Source: Anaeramoeba flamelloides
Lineage: Eukaryota; Metamonada; Anaeramoebidae
Length of the DNA: 64,000 bases
Assembly: GCA_027625915.1 (NCBI GenBank)
Contig: JANTQA010000033.1
Coordinates: forward strand, 1,054,001-1,118,000
Reading direction: 5' to 3'
Positions 1 to 12,900 of the stretch are shown here, piece after piece. Both the position numbers and the translations under genes were made by a program. Positions within the stretch are counted from its first letter, which is position 1. Each line of letters opens with the position of its first letter. The notes beneath the pieces were generated by a model. The model saw only the letters and a list, made by a program, of their open reading frames with translations, ran no database searches and had not been told where the DNA came from.

Positions 1-114
1 ATCAGTATTAGCCATATTTTCACAGAGTCAAATACAAGGGAAAATAAGACTAATATTTAGAATTTTTTATTTTATGAAAGGGAAAATATTGAATAACAAA
101 AAGGAGACAACCAC

Positions 115-430
115 ACTAATCTCAAGAAATACTTTATAATTTGATTATTTTTAATCAATAATTAATAACCCAATCTTAATTTTTTCAACAATGGGGTTAT
201 TAATAACCCAAAGATTAAATGTATCAATACACTCTACAATTATTTCTCAATTATTTATAGATTTTCAAAAAAATATACCTAATCGAAATTAATAAGCCAA
301 AATTATAATAAAAAAATTATATATTCTCAAATAACTGATTTTAATACAAATAGTTCCTTTTGTTTATACTCTGAATATTTAAAAAAGAATATTACGTAAT
401 CTTTTAAATCTCAATAACTGTATTATATAT
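115..430. repeat. Dispersed repeat, copy 1 (partner inverted at ~29990-30300)
   Basis: Read on the opposite strand, this segment aligns with about 29990-30300. Shared landmarks include a short 'tataaacaaggaac'-like stretch, 'gttattaataaccc'-like pieces and a run before the ATTATTTCTTGAGA end. It is diverged and edges are approximate. No open reading frame or terminal inverted repeat was found, so the class is unknown. Confidence 0.5.
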
Positions 431-819
431 TTGTAAATAAAATATATGATCATTTTTTTCTGAATCTTCGATAATTCAATATATATGATTATATTTGATT
501 GTATTTTTAAAATAAGATTAAATTTTCATGTTGTTTGTTCATATAGACTCTTAGAAATCGCCAAAAGTGAGATTTCTTCAAAATAAAAATGTCTATGCAA
601 ATTTTTCAATTTCTGTACTTTCATCCCAAAAATCTAAAAAAAAAAGAGATCTGGATTTTTTTATTGAAAATTAATAGAGAAATATGAACTCTTTAAAAAA
701 TTATAACCCATCTATCTAGAAGTTTATAAATGAAGTTGAATATTGAGTTTAATTTTACCCTTATGTGAATAATTACTCTATAATCCTTGGTTAAAAAATA
801 AATAAGAGTCAGTATTTGC

Positions 820-997
820 TTAAGGGACTAGTCTCTATTATTTTTTTTTGATCAATTTCTAAATAAGGATTCTTTATCTTGAAATATGTTTAATATGAAA
901 ATAAACAGGTTTTTCAAATATAAGTATTTGTCAAAAAAAATTTTCTCAATATCTATTAAATTGAAGTAAAAAAATATAATAGATCTTGTTCCCTTAA
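820..997 (+). mobile_element. TTAA-bounded miniature element, copy 1 of 6
   Basis: It begins TTAAGGGACTAGTCTCTATT and ends with the reverse complement of that terminus, flanked by TTAA at both ends. The right end also carries an inner hairpin made of the repeated TCTCTATTAAATT core. TTAA at both boundaries in every copy points to a piggyBac-type target duplication, but there is no transposase, so this is a non-autonomous MITE. This copy is the most diverged at its right terminus. Confidence 0.8.
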
Positions 998-1735
998 GGT
1001 AATTCCAAAAAAATAATTTTTCATTTTTTCCCACTTTTTCATGAAATCGTGGGGATGTGAATTATCGTTATTATATGGTTTTTGGTGATAAAGTAGGACT
1101 AATAGCGATTATTTTAATCTTATCGCCGAATTAATTGTTAATATCATGATTATATATGTTATCATCAAAACCTCAATTATTACCAGGAAGACCAAATGAA
1201 AAAGTTATTTAATCTGGTAATGAGAGAATTTTGAAGAGACTTAATTTGCAAACCCATATCCAAAGAGCATCTAAAATGGACACAGTTATGAGAAGTATTT
1301 TAAACTTGTTTCAGTTTTCTAAAAAAGAGGTGATAATAAAGAGTTTATATAAAAACAAATTAAAAAATTAAGTAAAAAAAAAAATAATCGAGTTAAAAAT
1401 AATTGATGAAAATTTGGGTTTAGTTTAGATTAAAAAATGAAAAAAATGTAAAAAAAAAAATATTTGTATTTGAATTTTATTGATTCAATTTACTATTTAG
1501 ATGAAAAAATTTTTTTCTGTTTTTTAAAATTTATTTAAGGACTAAAAGAATAAAAACAACAAAAATATTTCTAAATCTAATTTTTTTTTTTTTAATAAAA
1601 AACAGTTCAAATAAGGAATCAAAAAAAAAAAAGGAAGGTCTTTGAATTGAAAAAAAAAAAAAAATAAATAAAGAATATTTTTTTTATTTAATGTATTTGT
1701 ATTTTTGAAAAATATTAATTAATTTGTGGTATTAT

Positions 1736-1831
1736 CTAAAACTTTGAAGATTCAGATGTAGTGTCTTCATGATCACCAGAAGAGCTTTTATTATCAGATT
1801 TTTCAGAATTTGATTCTGATTTAAGATTTTC

Positions 1832-1862
<31 letters not shown>

Positions 1863-4800
1863 ACATCAACATCGTCTTCGTCGTCGTCGTCATCATCATC
1901 ATCACGACTATCTTCTTCTTCATCATCATCTTTATCATCTTTTTCATCATCATCTTTATTAGAAGAATCGGAATCTGATGATGAAAAAGAAGACGATTTA
2001 AATCCCTTTTTATTTAAAACTCGTTTAGTAACTGATTTTTTTTTTGATTGGTTAATTCTTTTTGTGATAAAATATTGGAAAAATGCACATTCAAATTCAT
2101 TTTCAAAAAAAATAAAAATCTTTTCAAGTGAAGGAGATTGCAAAAATAGTATTCTATTATCTTCTTCTGTGGAATTAATTTTTAATTTTTGACTTATTGG
2201 GGTTTGTATGATATTGGAGTTTTTTCGATGAGGTTCGACGATTATCAAATTATCCTTTTGGATGGAAACTAAACCCTTTCCATCACAATCTTTATTTTCA
2301 CTAATTATTTCGATGTCCCAATAATAATATTTATCGTTCATTCCATTATTCTTAATCATGGCATCTTTGTTTAAATTATCGTCTTTATTTTTTCCTCTTT
2401 TTTTTTTCTTTTTCATTTTTTCATCTTCATTATCACTATCGTCAGTGTTCAATTGTGCAGTATTTTCTTTTAAAAATTTTCTTTTAGAAAGTATTTGCCA
2501 AAGATACTTTTTTAATAGTCCAGTAAATGCAATTTTTGATTTTTGAGATCTAAAATTGAAAATGTATTCTTTTCTTTGTAACTGTAAAAGTAAAACGTTT
2601 CTATGCCTTTTCAAAAATTGTACCTTGACGAAAGGCATCTTCTTGTTATTAAAGTCAATTAAAAATCTTTCGTTAAAAAGTTCAACGGTTAAATGATCTG
2701 GTTCGATAATTAAATGGATATTTGTTTGAATTACCTCGTAATTCGAATTCAATAATTCGACAGAAAATACGCCTACTTTGGATTGCTTATTTGGCATTGC
2801 TTTATCTATAATTGATTCAACAAGATTTTGTTTAAAATAATTGATATTTGATTTAAAATAGGAAAACGCTTTTGTAAATTCCTCTCTTTTTCCATCATTT
2901 TCAAAATAACAAAATATTTTTTGCTTTTTGTTATTTTTTTTTGTTCGTGTGATTTTGGAAAGATTACCTACCATTTTGGAATTTGAAATTTTTGTTTGGC
3001 TTATCGACAATATTTTGTCTTGAATCAATTGTTCAAAGGAAAAAATAATTTTTTCTTGATTCAAATTAAGTTTTCCATCAATTGTATTTTTATTATGTTC
3101 AAATTTAAAAGTAATATTAAAGGTTAAATATTCTTTTCTTGGTTGCTTTTTGACACCATCGCCGATGCTGGTGCTTTTTACTTTATTTTCAATGGATTTA
3201 ATAAACACTTGGCATTGCTTTGAAGTTTGAAATTCAAAATTTATTATATTTCCATTTAAAAATATTAATGATAATTTATGTGGTTCTGAAAGGTATTGAT
3301 AAGTTTTAAGGCTTTGTAAGTCAAAATAAAATTCATTCTCGATATCCTCAACAATTACATCATGTTTTGCGTTTTTTTTATTTTTGTCTTTTTGCTTTTC
3401 TTGTGATTGTTTTTTCTCGTTTTTTTTGTGTTTGTCTGTTTTTTGATTTTTTGGATTCTTTTTCTTATTACTTTTTCTTTTTCCTTTTCCCCTTCTTTTT
3501 CCTTTTCCTTTTCCTTTTCCACTTTCTTTTTCTTTTCTTTTTCTTTCCCTTTCAATTCTTTTTTTCTTTTCGTTTTGTTTCTTCTTATTATTCTCATTTT
3601 CTTTTATTTTTACGATTTTTTCAATATTTTTAATGTTATTTAAATTTTCTTGATCGTTCTTGTTATCATCATTTTTCATAAAATAGATTTGATTATTGGT
3701 AATATTAATATAACAATTACCGACATTTTTGTAATTCACCAATATATTTGCTTTAAATATCCTTTTTTTATTAAAAATTGAATTATCAGTAATTAAATTT
3801 CGAGTTTTACTTTCTAAACGAAATAATTTGATTAAATCAAAAAGATTTTCCATTTGGATCGTGATTTCTTTATTGAATCCAATTTTTAATATGAATTGGA
3901 AATGATCAAAATCCTTAATCAATAATTGAGGGATTGATGAATAATAGATTATTAATTTATTCCTTTTTGTATATAAAAATATTTTGTCTTTATGGAGACA
4001 TATTTTCGAAGATATTAATTTATTTTCACGGCTAATTATTTTACAATTAAAATTAAAAGTAGAATAGCCGTTGGCTTTCGTTTCCTTTTCTTCAAGTTCA
4101 TTGTTACTGTTGCCATTGCCGTTACTGTTGCTTTTATTGTTATAATTTTCCATATTTAAGTTAAAACTGACTTTTTGTTCATTGGAGATAAATCTAATTG
4201 TGAGATAACTTTTTTCATCAATAACAAATTGGCCAAGCAGTTTTTCATTAGGATGAGAAATAAATTTTGTAAAAAAATTATACCTTCTGGTGATGTTTAC
4301 CGACTCGTTTAGATCTGGTGAATCTAAATATATTTCATAATAGCTTGGATACAAATAAATTGTTGCTTTGCCAGAGATTTTTCCAAAGGAGTTAAAGAGG
4401 TCTACAATATATTTACATTCCTCCATTTTCTTTTCAATTTGAATTTCCTTTTTTAATGCATCAGAAATCGTGTAGTTTGATTTTAATAATTTTTTTAATG
4501 TTGGTATTTTTGTTTTATACCCATCGATATTATTGGAATCAAAATTAGTCCAAAAATACTTGTAAGGTAATATTTTATCAAAATCTAGATCTTGGCTTTT
4601 GTGTTTATTATTGTTATTATTTTGTTCTAAAAATGATAAAAATGTGGATGCGATTAAATTTCTTTTTTTGATAGTATCTGTCGAAAAAATTACCGAATAA
4701 TCTTTATTATAAATTAAAAATAAATAAGAATTTGGATGAAAGACAATATTATATTCTAAATTTAATGTTTGTTCAATAATACTTTCAACCTCTTCCTCCT

Positions 4801-6436
4801 CATCGTCGTCATTTTCCAATTTTAATTTTTTTTTCTCTTTTTTTGCTTTTCTGTGTTTGTCCCTTTTTTCTTGTTTTTTTGTCTTTCTTTTTGTTTCTGA
4901 TCGACTATTTTTTTCTTTTTTTTTAGAAATGATAATAGACCAAGACTTTTCATTAATTTGGATGGATCCAGGTAAAAACCGATAATCGGTTTCCTTACAG
5001 CAAATGTTTACTCCGAAAAATGCCTTTTTTTGTTCATAGATCAATCTTTTAACTTCCTTTTTAATTTTCTTATTTTCCTTTTCTTTGTCGGTATTAATTA
5101 GACGATATAAAGATTGGTATTTTGGCTTTTCTAATTTTTGAAGATGAAAGTTTTGCCACGTCAAATATTTTTGTTCGTTTAATATCATTCGCGAATTTTC
5201 AAAACCAAATTGAGAAACAAAGCATTTTTCATTTGGGTTTATTAAGAAAAATTGATTTTTTAATAATTGGTTTTTAGCAGCATTATTAGTTTTTTTGACT
5301 TTTTTGTTTATGTTATTTTTAGAAATTAAATTCGAATTTGATAAAAACCCTATTAAACATCCTCTAAAAATCCATGATTGCTCCTTACTAGATAATTGGC
5401 ATATTAATAAAATCTCTTGCTCTTCCTCTTGCCCATGTTCTTCTTCTTCTTCTTCTTCTTCTTTTATTATTTCAATTTCTTTTTCTCGATCAATGCCATT
5501 GAAATTTTTCTTCACAGTCTTTGTGTTGATTTTTAAACTTAAAACTAATAAGTTACGAAGATTTTTTTTTTGAAACCCATAACTTGATAATTTCTTGTTA
5601 TCAATTTGTGAGAAAGGTAAAATCTTAATTTTTTCCTTGTCCCAATGCAGAACAAACGACGTACGCTCGCGGTTTGAAATTCTGATGGTTAAGTAATTTG
5701 AGCTGAATGTGATTACAGAGGGCGTCTTTTGTATGAGCACCTTGCTGTCGTTTGCTGTGCTTAGAATGCTCACCTTGCTTGAAAATTCCGCATTGCCCGT
5801 GCCAACTGCTCGCCCGCAAATGGACTCGATCTCGCCACTTGGTGGGTTAAGAATGTGGCCATGGAACGGAGCGCGTTCGGGTGATTTGCCACAATACCAT
5901 TGGTACATGCATAACGTCTTTTCCAAAATGATTGCGTTTTGCAAATCGCCTGCCGTGAGCTTGAACAGCTTGAAATTGGGTTTCTCTTTGTTTAAAATGG
6001 GCTTGTCATATTGGATCTCCTTGATCCTTGTTTTCTCCTTGGAGTGATCAAAGATTTTGATCGTAACAACGTTTGTTTCTTTGGACTCGCGGTAGATTTG
6101 CAATTCAGGCTCGGGAGACCAATTGAATTTCTGGGTGTTCGAATCAGAGATTTGAACGTCTTCAAGGATCGTAAAATAACTGGGCTTTAAATTGATGACG
6201 CCCCTTGAGGAAAATAAATTGGATGTGTTAGACCGGATTTCAACTGAAAACGTTGCAAACCCAGAAGCATAGTAATTAACCACCCTCGAGATCGTGGGAT
6301 CAATCTCGGTCTTTTTCCTGACAATTTCTGTTTCTGGATCCTCTTGTGGGATCGATAATTTCGGAACACTCCAGTTTTCGTTTGCAAAATCTGTTTTTTT
6401 AACATAGAAGCTTTTGAGATCAAGTGTAGTTGTCAT
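1736..6436 (-). CDS. Large protein of repeated PH-like modules with Lys- and Asp-rich linkers
   Basis: A single 1566-codon frame runs from ATG at 6436 to TAG at 1736-1738. I do not recognise a named family. At least eight segments of 80-130 residues repeat one pattern: short beta strands with a 'G.i.l....i.i' core, then an amphipathic helix. They lie near residues 60-150, 217-305, 474-605, 688-765, 795-875, 893-1085, 1105-1205, 1222-1320 and 1371-1460. The closing helices (for example ECAFFQYFITKRI) resemble the C-terminal helix of pleckstrin-homology folds. The module at 893-1085 is split by a Lys/Glu/Gly-rich insert at about 935-1025. The tail from about 1480 is Ser/Asp-rich and almost purely acidic. 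There is no signal peptide or membrane segment. The first ~260 codons are much more G+C-rich than the rest. Multi-PH lipid or protein scaffolding is an inference from fold pattern only. Confidence 0.85.
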
Positions 6437-6660
6437 TGGTTTTCTGGATATTTGGGAAAAATATTTTGAAGAAATATTAAAAAAAACAATGAATAATCAA
6501 CAAAAGTAAATAAAAATGAAAAGGGAAAAAATATTTGCTTTTGCATAGTTAAGAAATTAGAGTTGTTTTGGGTTAACGGTTGTTCTTTTAAATACTGTTG
6601 ATGTAAGTAGTTTTGTTTTTTTTTAAGATGTTTTTTTTTTTGCTGTGTTTCAACGTTTAT

Positions 6661-6784
6661 TTAAACATGTGATTGAATTTGAACAGGATACCTATATTTG
6701 TCTTGTGAAATATTCTTAGAATGTTGGAATTGAGACACAGATTCTGTTTTTAACCTTTCTAACTTTGATTTTGTTTCTTTTTGC
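6661..6784 (-). CDS. Candidate terminal exon of an unassembled minus-strand gene
   Basis: On the minus strand a TTTTCAG acceptor is followed by one base and then 40 open codons ending in TAA at 6663-6661. The translation begins QKETKSKLERLKTESVSQ and ends VQIQSHV. Its residue use is balanced and hydrophilic, unlike the F/K/N-rich noise of the surrounding DNA. I could not find a convincing upstream exon with a matching donor and phase. It could equally be a decayed exon. No family recognised. Confidence 0.3.
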
Positions 6785-7349
6785 CTGAAAATATACAAGT
6801 TTAATGATGTGAAATTGCAGTTAATAAAACTACTACTCAAAAATTGTGAGGAAATGAATTTGACGAAATATTCTTTTCTATTAAATATTTTTTTGTGAAA
6901 GGTTCAATAAAAAGTTAGTGTGTGATTTGTCCTCAAAGTGTCATTAAATTTATTCCCATTTTCAAGTAAACAAAAATAATAATAATTTGCTTTTTTTTTT
7001 ATAAATTACGTTCTTCGAATCAAATTTTTTAAACAATTTTTATTAATTCCATTTAAAATCAAAAAAGTTGAATTAAATACAAACAACTGAAACAATTGAA
7101 GAGTTATCGTTCTGTAATCTTTTTTTTTGCTTTTCCAATCAATTGGATTTCTTGTTTCTGTTCAAACGTTCGGATCAATAAACTTTTCAACAACATTAGT
7201 TCGAAAAATACTTCCCTAACAATTGGTATCCATTATTTGAACTATTTTGGTGTTGTTAAAATAATACATAGGGAAAAGTTAAATACTTTTTTCAAAATAA
7301 AAAGCGTCTATTTCTTTTTTCTCGAAAGACCTAACCAATAAAAGATCAA

Positions 7350-7720
7350 AAAAAAATGACAATAAACAATCAATATATATGATTCTGGTTTCTTATATTT
7401 CTATTAATAGAACAGAAATTATAAAAATGAAGGATCAAATTGGAAAATTTATCTCAAAAAATAGAGTTAATTAATTCAAGAGAAAAGTTTGAAAAAAAAC
7501 AATTTTCTTAAAAATATAGAAAAAATCATAAAAATTGTAAAACAATACAATTCTTAATTTCACTATTACTTAAAACAGCAAGGTAGTTTACTTTCAAAAT
7601 TGATTTCAACTTAGGTGTGCAAATGAATAATAAATTGCATTCCTAATTTGAAATTGACAAAAAAATCAAGGGGTTTACCTTCAAAATTGGTTTCAACATA
7701 CTCACACTCTTGGATCATGG
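7350..7720 (+). repeat. Dispersed repeat family R3, copy 1
   Basis: It contains the landmarks 'gatcaaatt.g.aatttatctcaaaaaatagagt', 'attgcattcctaattt' and 'tcaagg.gttta..ttcaaaattg'. The same series occurs at about 34350-34690 in this orientation, and at about 36850-37200 and 51560-51720 inverted. No protein frame or clear terminal repeats were found. Edges are approximate. Confidence 0.6.
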
Positions 7721-8190
7721 TTAGAGTTTTTGGAAACAAGTTGAAAAAAAAAGTACTTGTATGGTTTTTATTTGGAAATCGTTAGTATGAACAAATAAAA
7801 TTTCAAATTCTGAGTTCGACAAACCTACAATTTCAATTACAATTTCATCCTTGTTAATTGAGTTTATTCATAATATAATCAATATTCCACTTCTTAACAA
7901 TCTTGAGGCTGTTGTATTTATTGTTGTTAATAGTACCACCGATTTTTCAAAGTCTCTAGTTAAGAAAAAAGTTTATTTTGGGATAAAAATAACCGAACTG
8001 AACATCAAAAAAAAACTATTTATTTCTATTTAAAAGAACAAACAATTCTTCACTCATACTTTAAATAATTGATTACAAATTTGAAAAACACTATTTGTGG
8101 AAAATAAATTGGACAAAATTTTCATTCATCTTTCGAAAAAACGTTTTTTATACAGAAGTGTTAATAATCATGTTGACAACCTTCGACCCA

Positions 8191-8385
8191 TTACAAAAAT
8201 TTAACTCGTTGTTTTTTTTTCAGACTTGGATATTTGAAAAGAGGAAAAGAAGACCATAGGGCACTATTATATCCTTGGTTCGGATTTAAATTAACTTTAA
8301 AGGTTAGATCTTTGATTAATCGAAATATTTCAATAATATTAAATGTTTTTGTTTTAAAAATTTCTTCATATTTTACAAAATTTGT
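8191..8385 (-). other. Exon-like island, strand ambiguous
   Basis: On the minus strand, 64 codons stay open after a CAG acceptor and end in TAA at 8191. They include the unusually complex segment NLNPNQGYNSALWSSFPLF. On the plus strand the same DNA shows a poly-T tract plus CAG at 8221-8223, followed by an open stretch to a weak GTTAGA donor. Only one strand can be right. The G+C content is well above that of its surroundings. No family recognised. Confidence 0.2.
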
Positions 8386-11357
8386 CTGATTAAATGATTT
8401 TTTTTTTTAAAAATTCAAAAAATGAAATTTTGTTCACAATTTTTTTGTCAAAAAATTACAGTTTAATCTTTCAATATCTTCATAATTCTTTTTTAAAATT
8501 TATTTAAAGAACCCAATTTCTTGTTTATATGCTGGTTATATCACATTGATTTGTTTCTTTAATTTCTACACCCAGCCAATATTTTTCATGAGTTAAATTT
8601 CATTAATGGGTTAAAATAAAAAACACGGGTTTTTTACACCACTTTAAATCAGTTAACTTTCCATATTGTAAATAATCTTTAAAGAAGCCAAAATTTTTAA
8701 TTTTCCTCTTTTAGAAATGGGTACTTTGATGATTTTTTTTAATTCTTTCGAGAGGGTCAAGTTTTTTCGGAAAGCCGGTTGAAAATTTTGATCTATTTAT
8801 TTTGAAATTAACAGTAATCATCAGATTTAAAACACTTCCAAAATATAATAAAATGACCTCTTAGATGTAAAGAAAAAAATTTTCAATTTTTATGCTATTA
8901 AATTTGAAAAAAAATATTAATGAAAAATTGGCTTTTCTAATTTGAATTGTAAAATATCTTATAAAATATTTTTTGATCAAAGATCTTTTATTAGTCAATA
9001 GTGTTTATTCTAATTGAATTTATCTAAAAGAGTAAAATTAATAAATATTTAATTTTTTTTTGAAAAAATTTTTTTGAAATCCTGATGTGGATTATAATCT
9101 TTGGGCATACATTATTTTAGAAACAGTATCGAAATTAAAAAAACTCTTCCCCTTTCAAGTTGTACATCTAATCAAAGAATTCCACAACACCCGAAGTTGT
9201 TAATTGAGTTGCGATTTAGACAAATTCTCTTACATTTTTGTCATAGTGGAATAAAAAAAATATCACATGGTTTGGAATTAATCAAAGACAATAATAATTT
9301 ATTTAAAAAGAAAATTTTAGTAAAAAATTAACATCACCCCTAAAATATACACAAAAAGAAAAAAGAACATAGCCAAATATATCTGATTATATTTAGAAAA
9401 CAGGTTGAAAAAAAGTATTTAATAATCACAGAAACTTTTGAAAAGGACTGTTAATAACCTACTGCTAATTTAAAAAAGTACCCACAAAAATTTTTCACGG
9501 TAGGAATCCAAAACAGTCCAATTCACCCGTTTTAAGGACTATCCAAAATTTATATTTGCTAGAACTAAAATTAACCATTTTAAATGGAAAAAATGTCTAT
9601 AAAGAATGTGAATAAGGTAGGACAAAATATTAGCAATTTTTGTTTTTTTTAGTATATTAAAATTGGTGAAAAATATTCGTCCCATCAATTTGATCCCAAA
9701 AATTTTAATTAAATTTTTAAATAAAAAATATTAATTAAAAAAAAATTTTTTTTATTCCACATATTTCTCCAACTTTTTATCAATTTTTGGATTTTTATAC
9801 AAATATTCCAAACTCTATAACATATTAATATGAAGCCGAAAGTAAAAGAATCAAGATGATTTTGATTTTTTACCCTTTCACGGTAAAATTTGAATTTGGA
9901 TGATGAAAATAGTTTTTTTTTCATTATTTCCAATTTTAAAGAAAAAATCTAAAATTTTAAAAAAATATTGTTTTTTGTCTCGATACTCAATTAAGTCAAA
10001 AAAATGTATTTTCATATTTAAAATAACACTCTTGCATTATAACATTCAGATATCCCCACAGTTTATTTCAAATAGATGTAAAACCTTTGAAAAAAAATGA
10101 AATAATTAATATTTTTTTTGATGTTATTATTAAAATTAAACAGTTTAGAAACACAATTACCTTATAAAAGCAATTATTTAGATATTTTATCAACATATAT
10201 TATAAATATAGTTATATTTAATTTGTTATGTTTACTAAAAGCATTTAAAGATAAGAAATAACAGATAAACAATTCAATTTATTATTTTTTAACATAATTG
10301 CCGTGTAACGTTATTAAGTAATCATAATACTTGATTATTTAATCTAAATTAATCTAGATCTTGGAAAATAAAATTTGATATCTAGTCTTTTATTCAATAA
10401 TATGGTTTATTTTATGCCTAGATTTTAAAATGCCAAAAATAAAAAAAAAATCAAAAATTAATCAAAAAAAATCAATTATTAATCTGACTCAAAATATTCA
10501 CCAAATCATTTAAATTTGAAAAAAAAAATTGTTGAAAAAATTTTCCAAATTTTAAAATGAAAAACAAAATTTTGTTTTTTAAATTTAATTTATTTTTTTT
10601 TTTATTTTTTAATTTCTCCTCAAAAATATACATTAGTATTGAACGGAAATCAAACGATAAAATAAATTATCAGTGTGATTTTAAAATATCTTTTACAATG
10701 AATACATTCTATCTTATGGTATTTTAGATCATACTTTTAGTTGCATATTTCCCAAAAAATTACACTAAAGAATGGCATGTTTAAATCATTAAAAAAATAA
10801 GAATTTTTGATGTGTAGACAAACTTTTCAAAAAAAAAAAAAAAAAAAATTTCTTTTTTTTGATAAAATTCGGATGTAAAAAAAATAAAATTACCAAGAAT
10901 CTTTTAGAAATTATGAATGTTGAAAAAATTTTCAAGCTATTCTTTTATTCTAGCTACCCATACAATTTTTAATTCGGATTTTTTACATGATAAGATAATT
11001 GTTTGATATATTTCTATCTAGTAGAATCATTTCATAACAATTCAAACTAAAATAAATATTTCTAAAGTAATTTGGGGTGGAAGGGGTATATATTAGATGT
11101 GAATATCTTAAGGGTTTATTGAATTACCATAACTTTATCCCATGCTCAAGAGGCAACTTGAAACCAAAAACGGTATTGTAAAATTATACGTCTTTTGATT
11201 GACAAAATATAGAGATCTCAAATAAAAAATTCATCGGATCTGTTTGGTAAAAAATATAAAAGCAATTAAAAATTAAAAAAGTTTTAAAGAATTTCCAATT
11301 TCAAAAAATTCAGATATGGAATAACAATCTATAATTTCTTATTTTTTATTTTCAAAT

Positions 11358-11669
11358 GATTAAGCATTACAATCCCTGAAACGGGAAAGAAAATTTCTTA
11401 TATTCTATATGGTGATTTATTATTTTTGTTCTTCCCTGATCGATCTTCGACTGAATATGAAAATTGCTATTCATTACCAGAGTTAATTTTTAATAATTAT
11501 TTATTGGTGTGTCAAAATCCATTTCGGTGAGTAGAATACTAATAGATTTTTAGGTCTGTGAATAAAAAAAATGTGGTTTATGGGTTCTAAATTGAAATTT
11601 TTATTCAGGTTTGGTTTTATTGGGAGTTTTTTACAAAAAATTCTGATTTTTACCGGGATAATTGACTAA
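11358..11669 (+). repeat. Dispersed ~310-bp repeat, copy A (related to 17646-17950)
   Basis: The series TTACAATCCCTGAAA, CTGATCGATCTT, AAAATGTGGTT, TCAGGTTTGGTTTTATT and AATTGACTAA appears in the same order and at similar spacing here and at 17646-17950. No reading frame spans it. The conserved blocks are more G+C-rich than the spacers. That could reflect a structured RNA or the termini of a non-autonomous element. Confidence 0.65.
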
Positions 11670-12689
11670 TGTCATTTTCCAATTAAAAAATGAAAATTTT
11701 TATTTTATGTTCCAAAACGAATATTTTAATTATTACTGCTACAATCAAATTAGTAGAGTAAAAATTTTGTCTTAGGGTTCAAGAAGGAAGCTTAATTAGT
11801 GTCTAAAAATATCATTTCTAAACGATGTTGTAAAGATCTTTTGATTTTGTTCAACTCATAAACTAGAAAAATATTTTGGAATGTGATATAACAATTTTCA
11901 TTTTTTAATTGGAAAATAATAGTAAAAAGGAAATGAAAAATTCAATCAACAACCCTGAATCAATTTTATTATTAAATGTCTCACATATATTAGTATTAAA
12001 CACATGGATTAGGATTTCGAAATTAAAAAATAATCAAAAAACTATCTTTTCATCCACTAATAAAATTCATACCGAAGTACAAGATCGAACAGCCAAGAAC
12101 CAAAATAATAAATCATAATATAGAATAGAAGAAAAATTTTCTTCAGGTTTCTCGGGTTTCAAAAATAAATTTCTTGACTTTGAAACAAATTATTTTCTTA
12201 CCAGTTCAAAAAGCATTTATTTTGATTGAATTCGAATTTATAGTTATTTTGCCACCCTCTATATTTGATAAAGTAAGGGTTTTTTAACATTCTTAAGATT
12301 AAAACTAGCACTGTTGAGAAACGAAAATAATCAACAAAAAACTATCTTTTTGATCTTACAAAATGCCAAAGTCAGAAACTTCAAAATCAACTTTAGTTTT
12401 TTTCAAAATTATAATTCACAGCACTTAAATAGGAAATTGGGTAATGTATTTTGACGTGTTTTGTTAAAAATGTCCTCTATTTCCATTGTTGATTTTTGTG
12501 AAATTGCCCACACTTTTGTTGATTGGTTTTTAATTAGTTTTAAGTACTCAGAAATTATAAAAATGTTTTTTTCCCTTTCAAAAAATTATTTTTGTAATTA
12601 TGATAGACCCTTCAACAAATAACTTGAACCATAAATTTCTTTAAACCCTCATTACAATTAAACCCATAAGAAGAAAGAAGAACAAGTTG

Positions 12690-12900
12690 GGTGGGATAAT
12701 AGACTTTAAAAATATACAGGCACTTGAATTAAAGGAAAAATTTTTACATCATTTTCAATTTCCTTTTTCAATAGAAAGCATAAAATTTCAACCTATTTCT
12801 TTGAAAAATCAAATTAGAAAAGAAAAATCAGGAAAAAATAGATCAACATTTTTTCCATTTATTATTCAAATAAAAGCTTCTATAATAATAAAAAAGAAAC
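12690..12900 (+). repeat. Dispersed repeat family R5, copy 1
   Basis: It shares a diverged block (TTTTTACATCATTTTCAATT, then an 'aa.ttacaaccta..tctttga.aa' stretch and a '.aaaattttttcc.atttatta' stretch) with about 35275-35420 and 54820-54960. The open frame across it has no ATG and is not conserved among copies. Class unknown. Confidence 0.4.

Larger units (their letters stand above)
1..1735. other. Intergenic, repeats only
   Basis: I see no supportable gene here. The stretch holds one TTAA-type miniature element (820-997) and, at about 115-430, a segment that reappears inverted at about 29990-30300. The rest is A/T-rich with homopolymer runs. The last ~100 bases are the 3' flank of the minus-strand gene that ends at 1736. 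Confidence 0.6.

Noticed and set aside
1732-1953. Met-rich minus-strand frame
   Set aside because: It is a frame-shifted reading of the GAT/ATC repeats that encode the acidic tail of the 1566-residue protein.
3355-3643. Several Lys- or Phe-rich frames on both strands
   Set aside because: They are shadows of the Lys/Glu-rich insert in the PH-like protein.
7096-8033. Short plus-strand frames at 7096-7341 and 7851-8033
   Set aside because: No ATG start, no splice support, no recognisable motif.
9101-9331. 76-codon plus-strand frame
   Set aside because: No ATG. Part looks coding-like (a segment ending RFRQILLHFCHSG), but no splice sites give a coherent exon.
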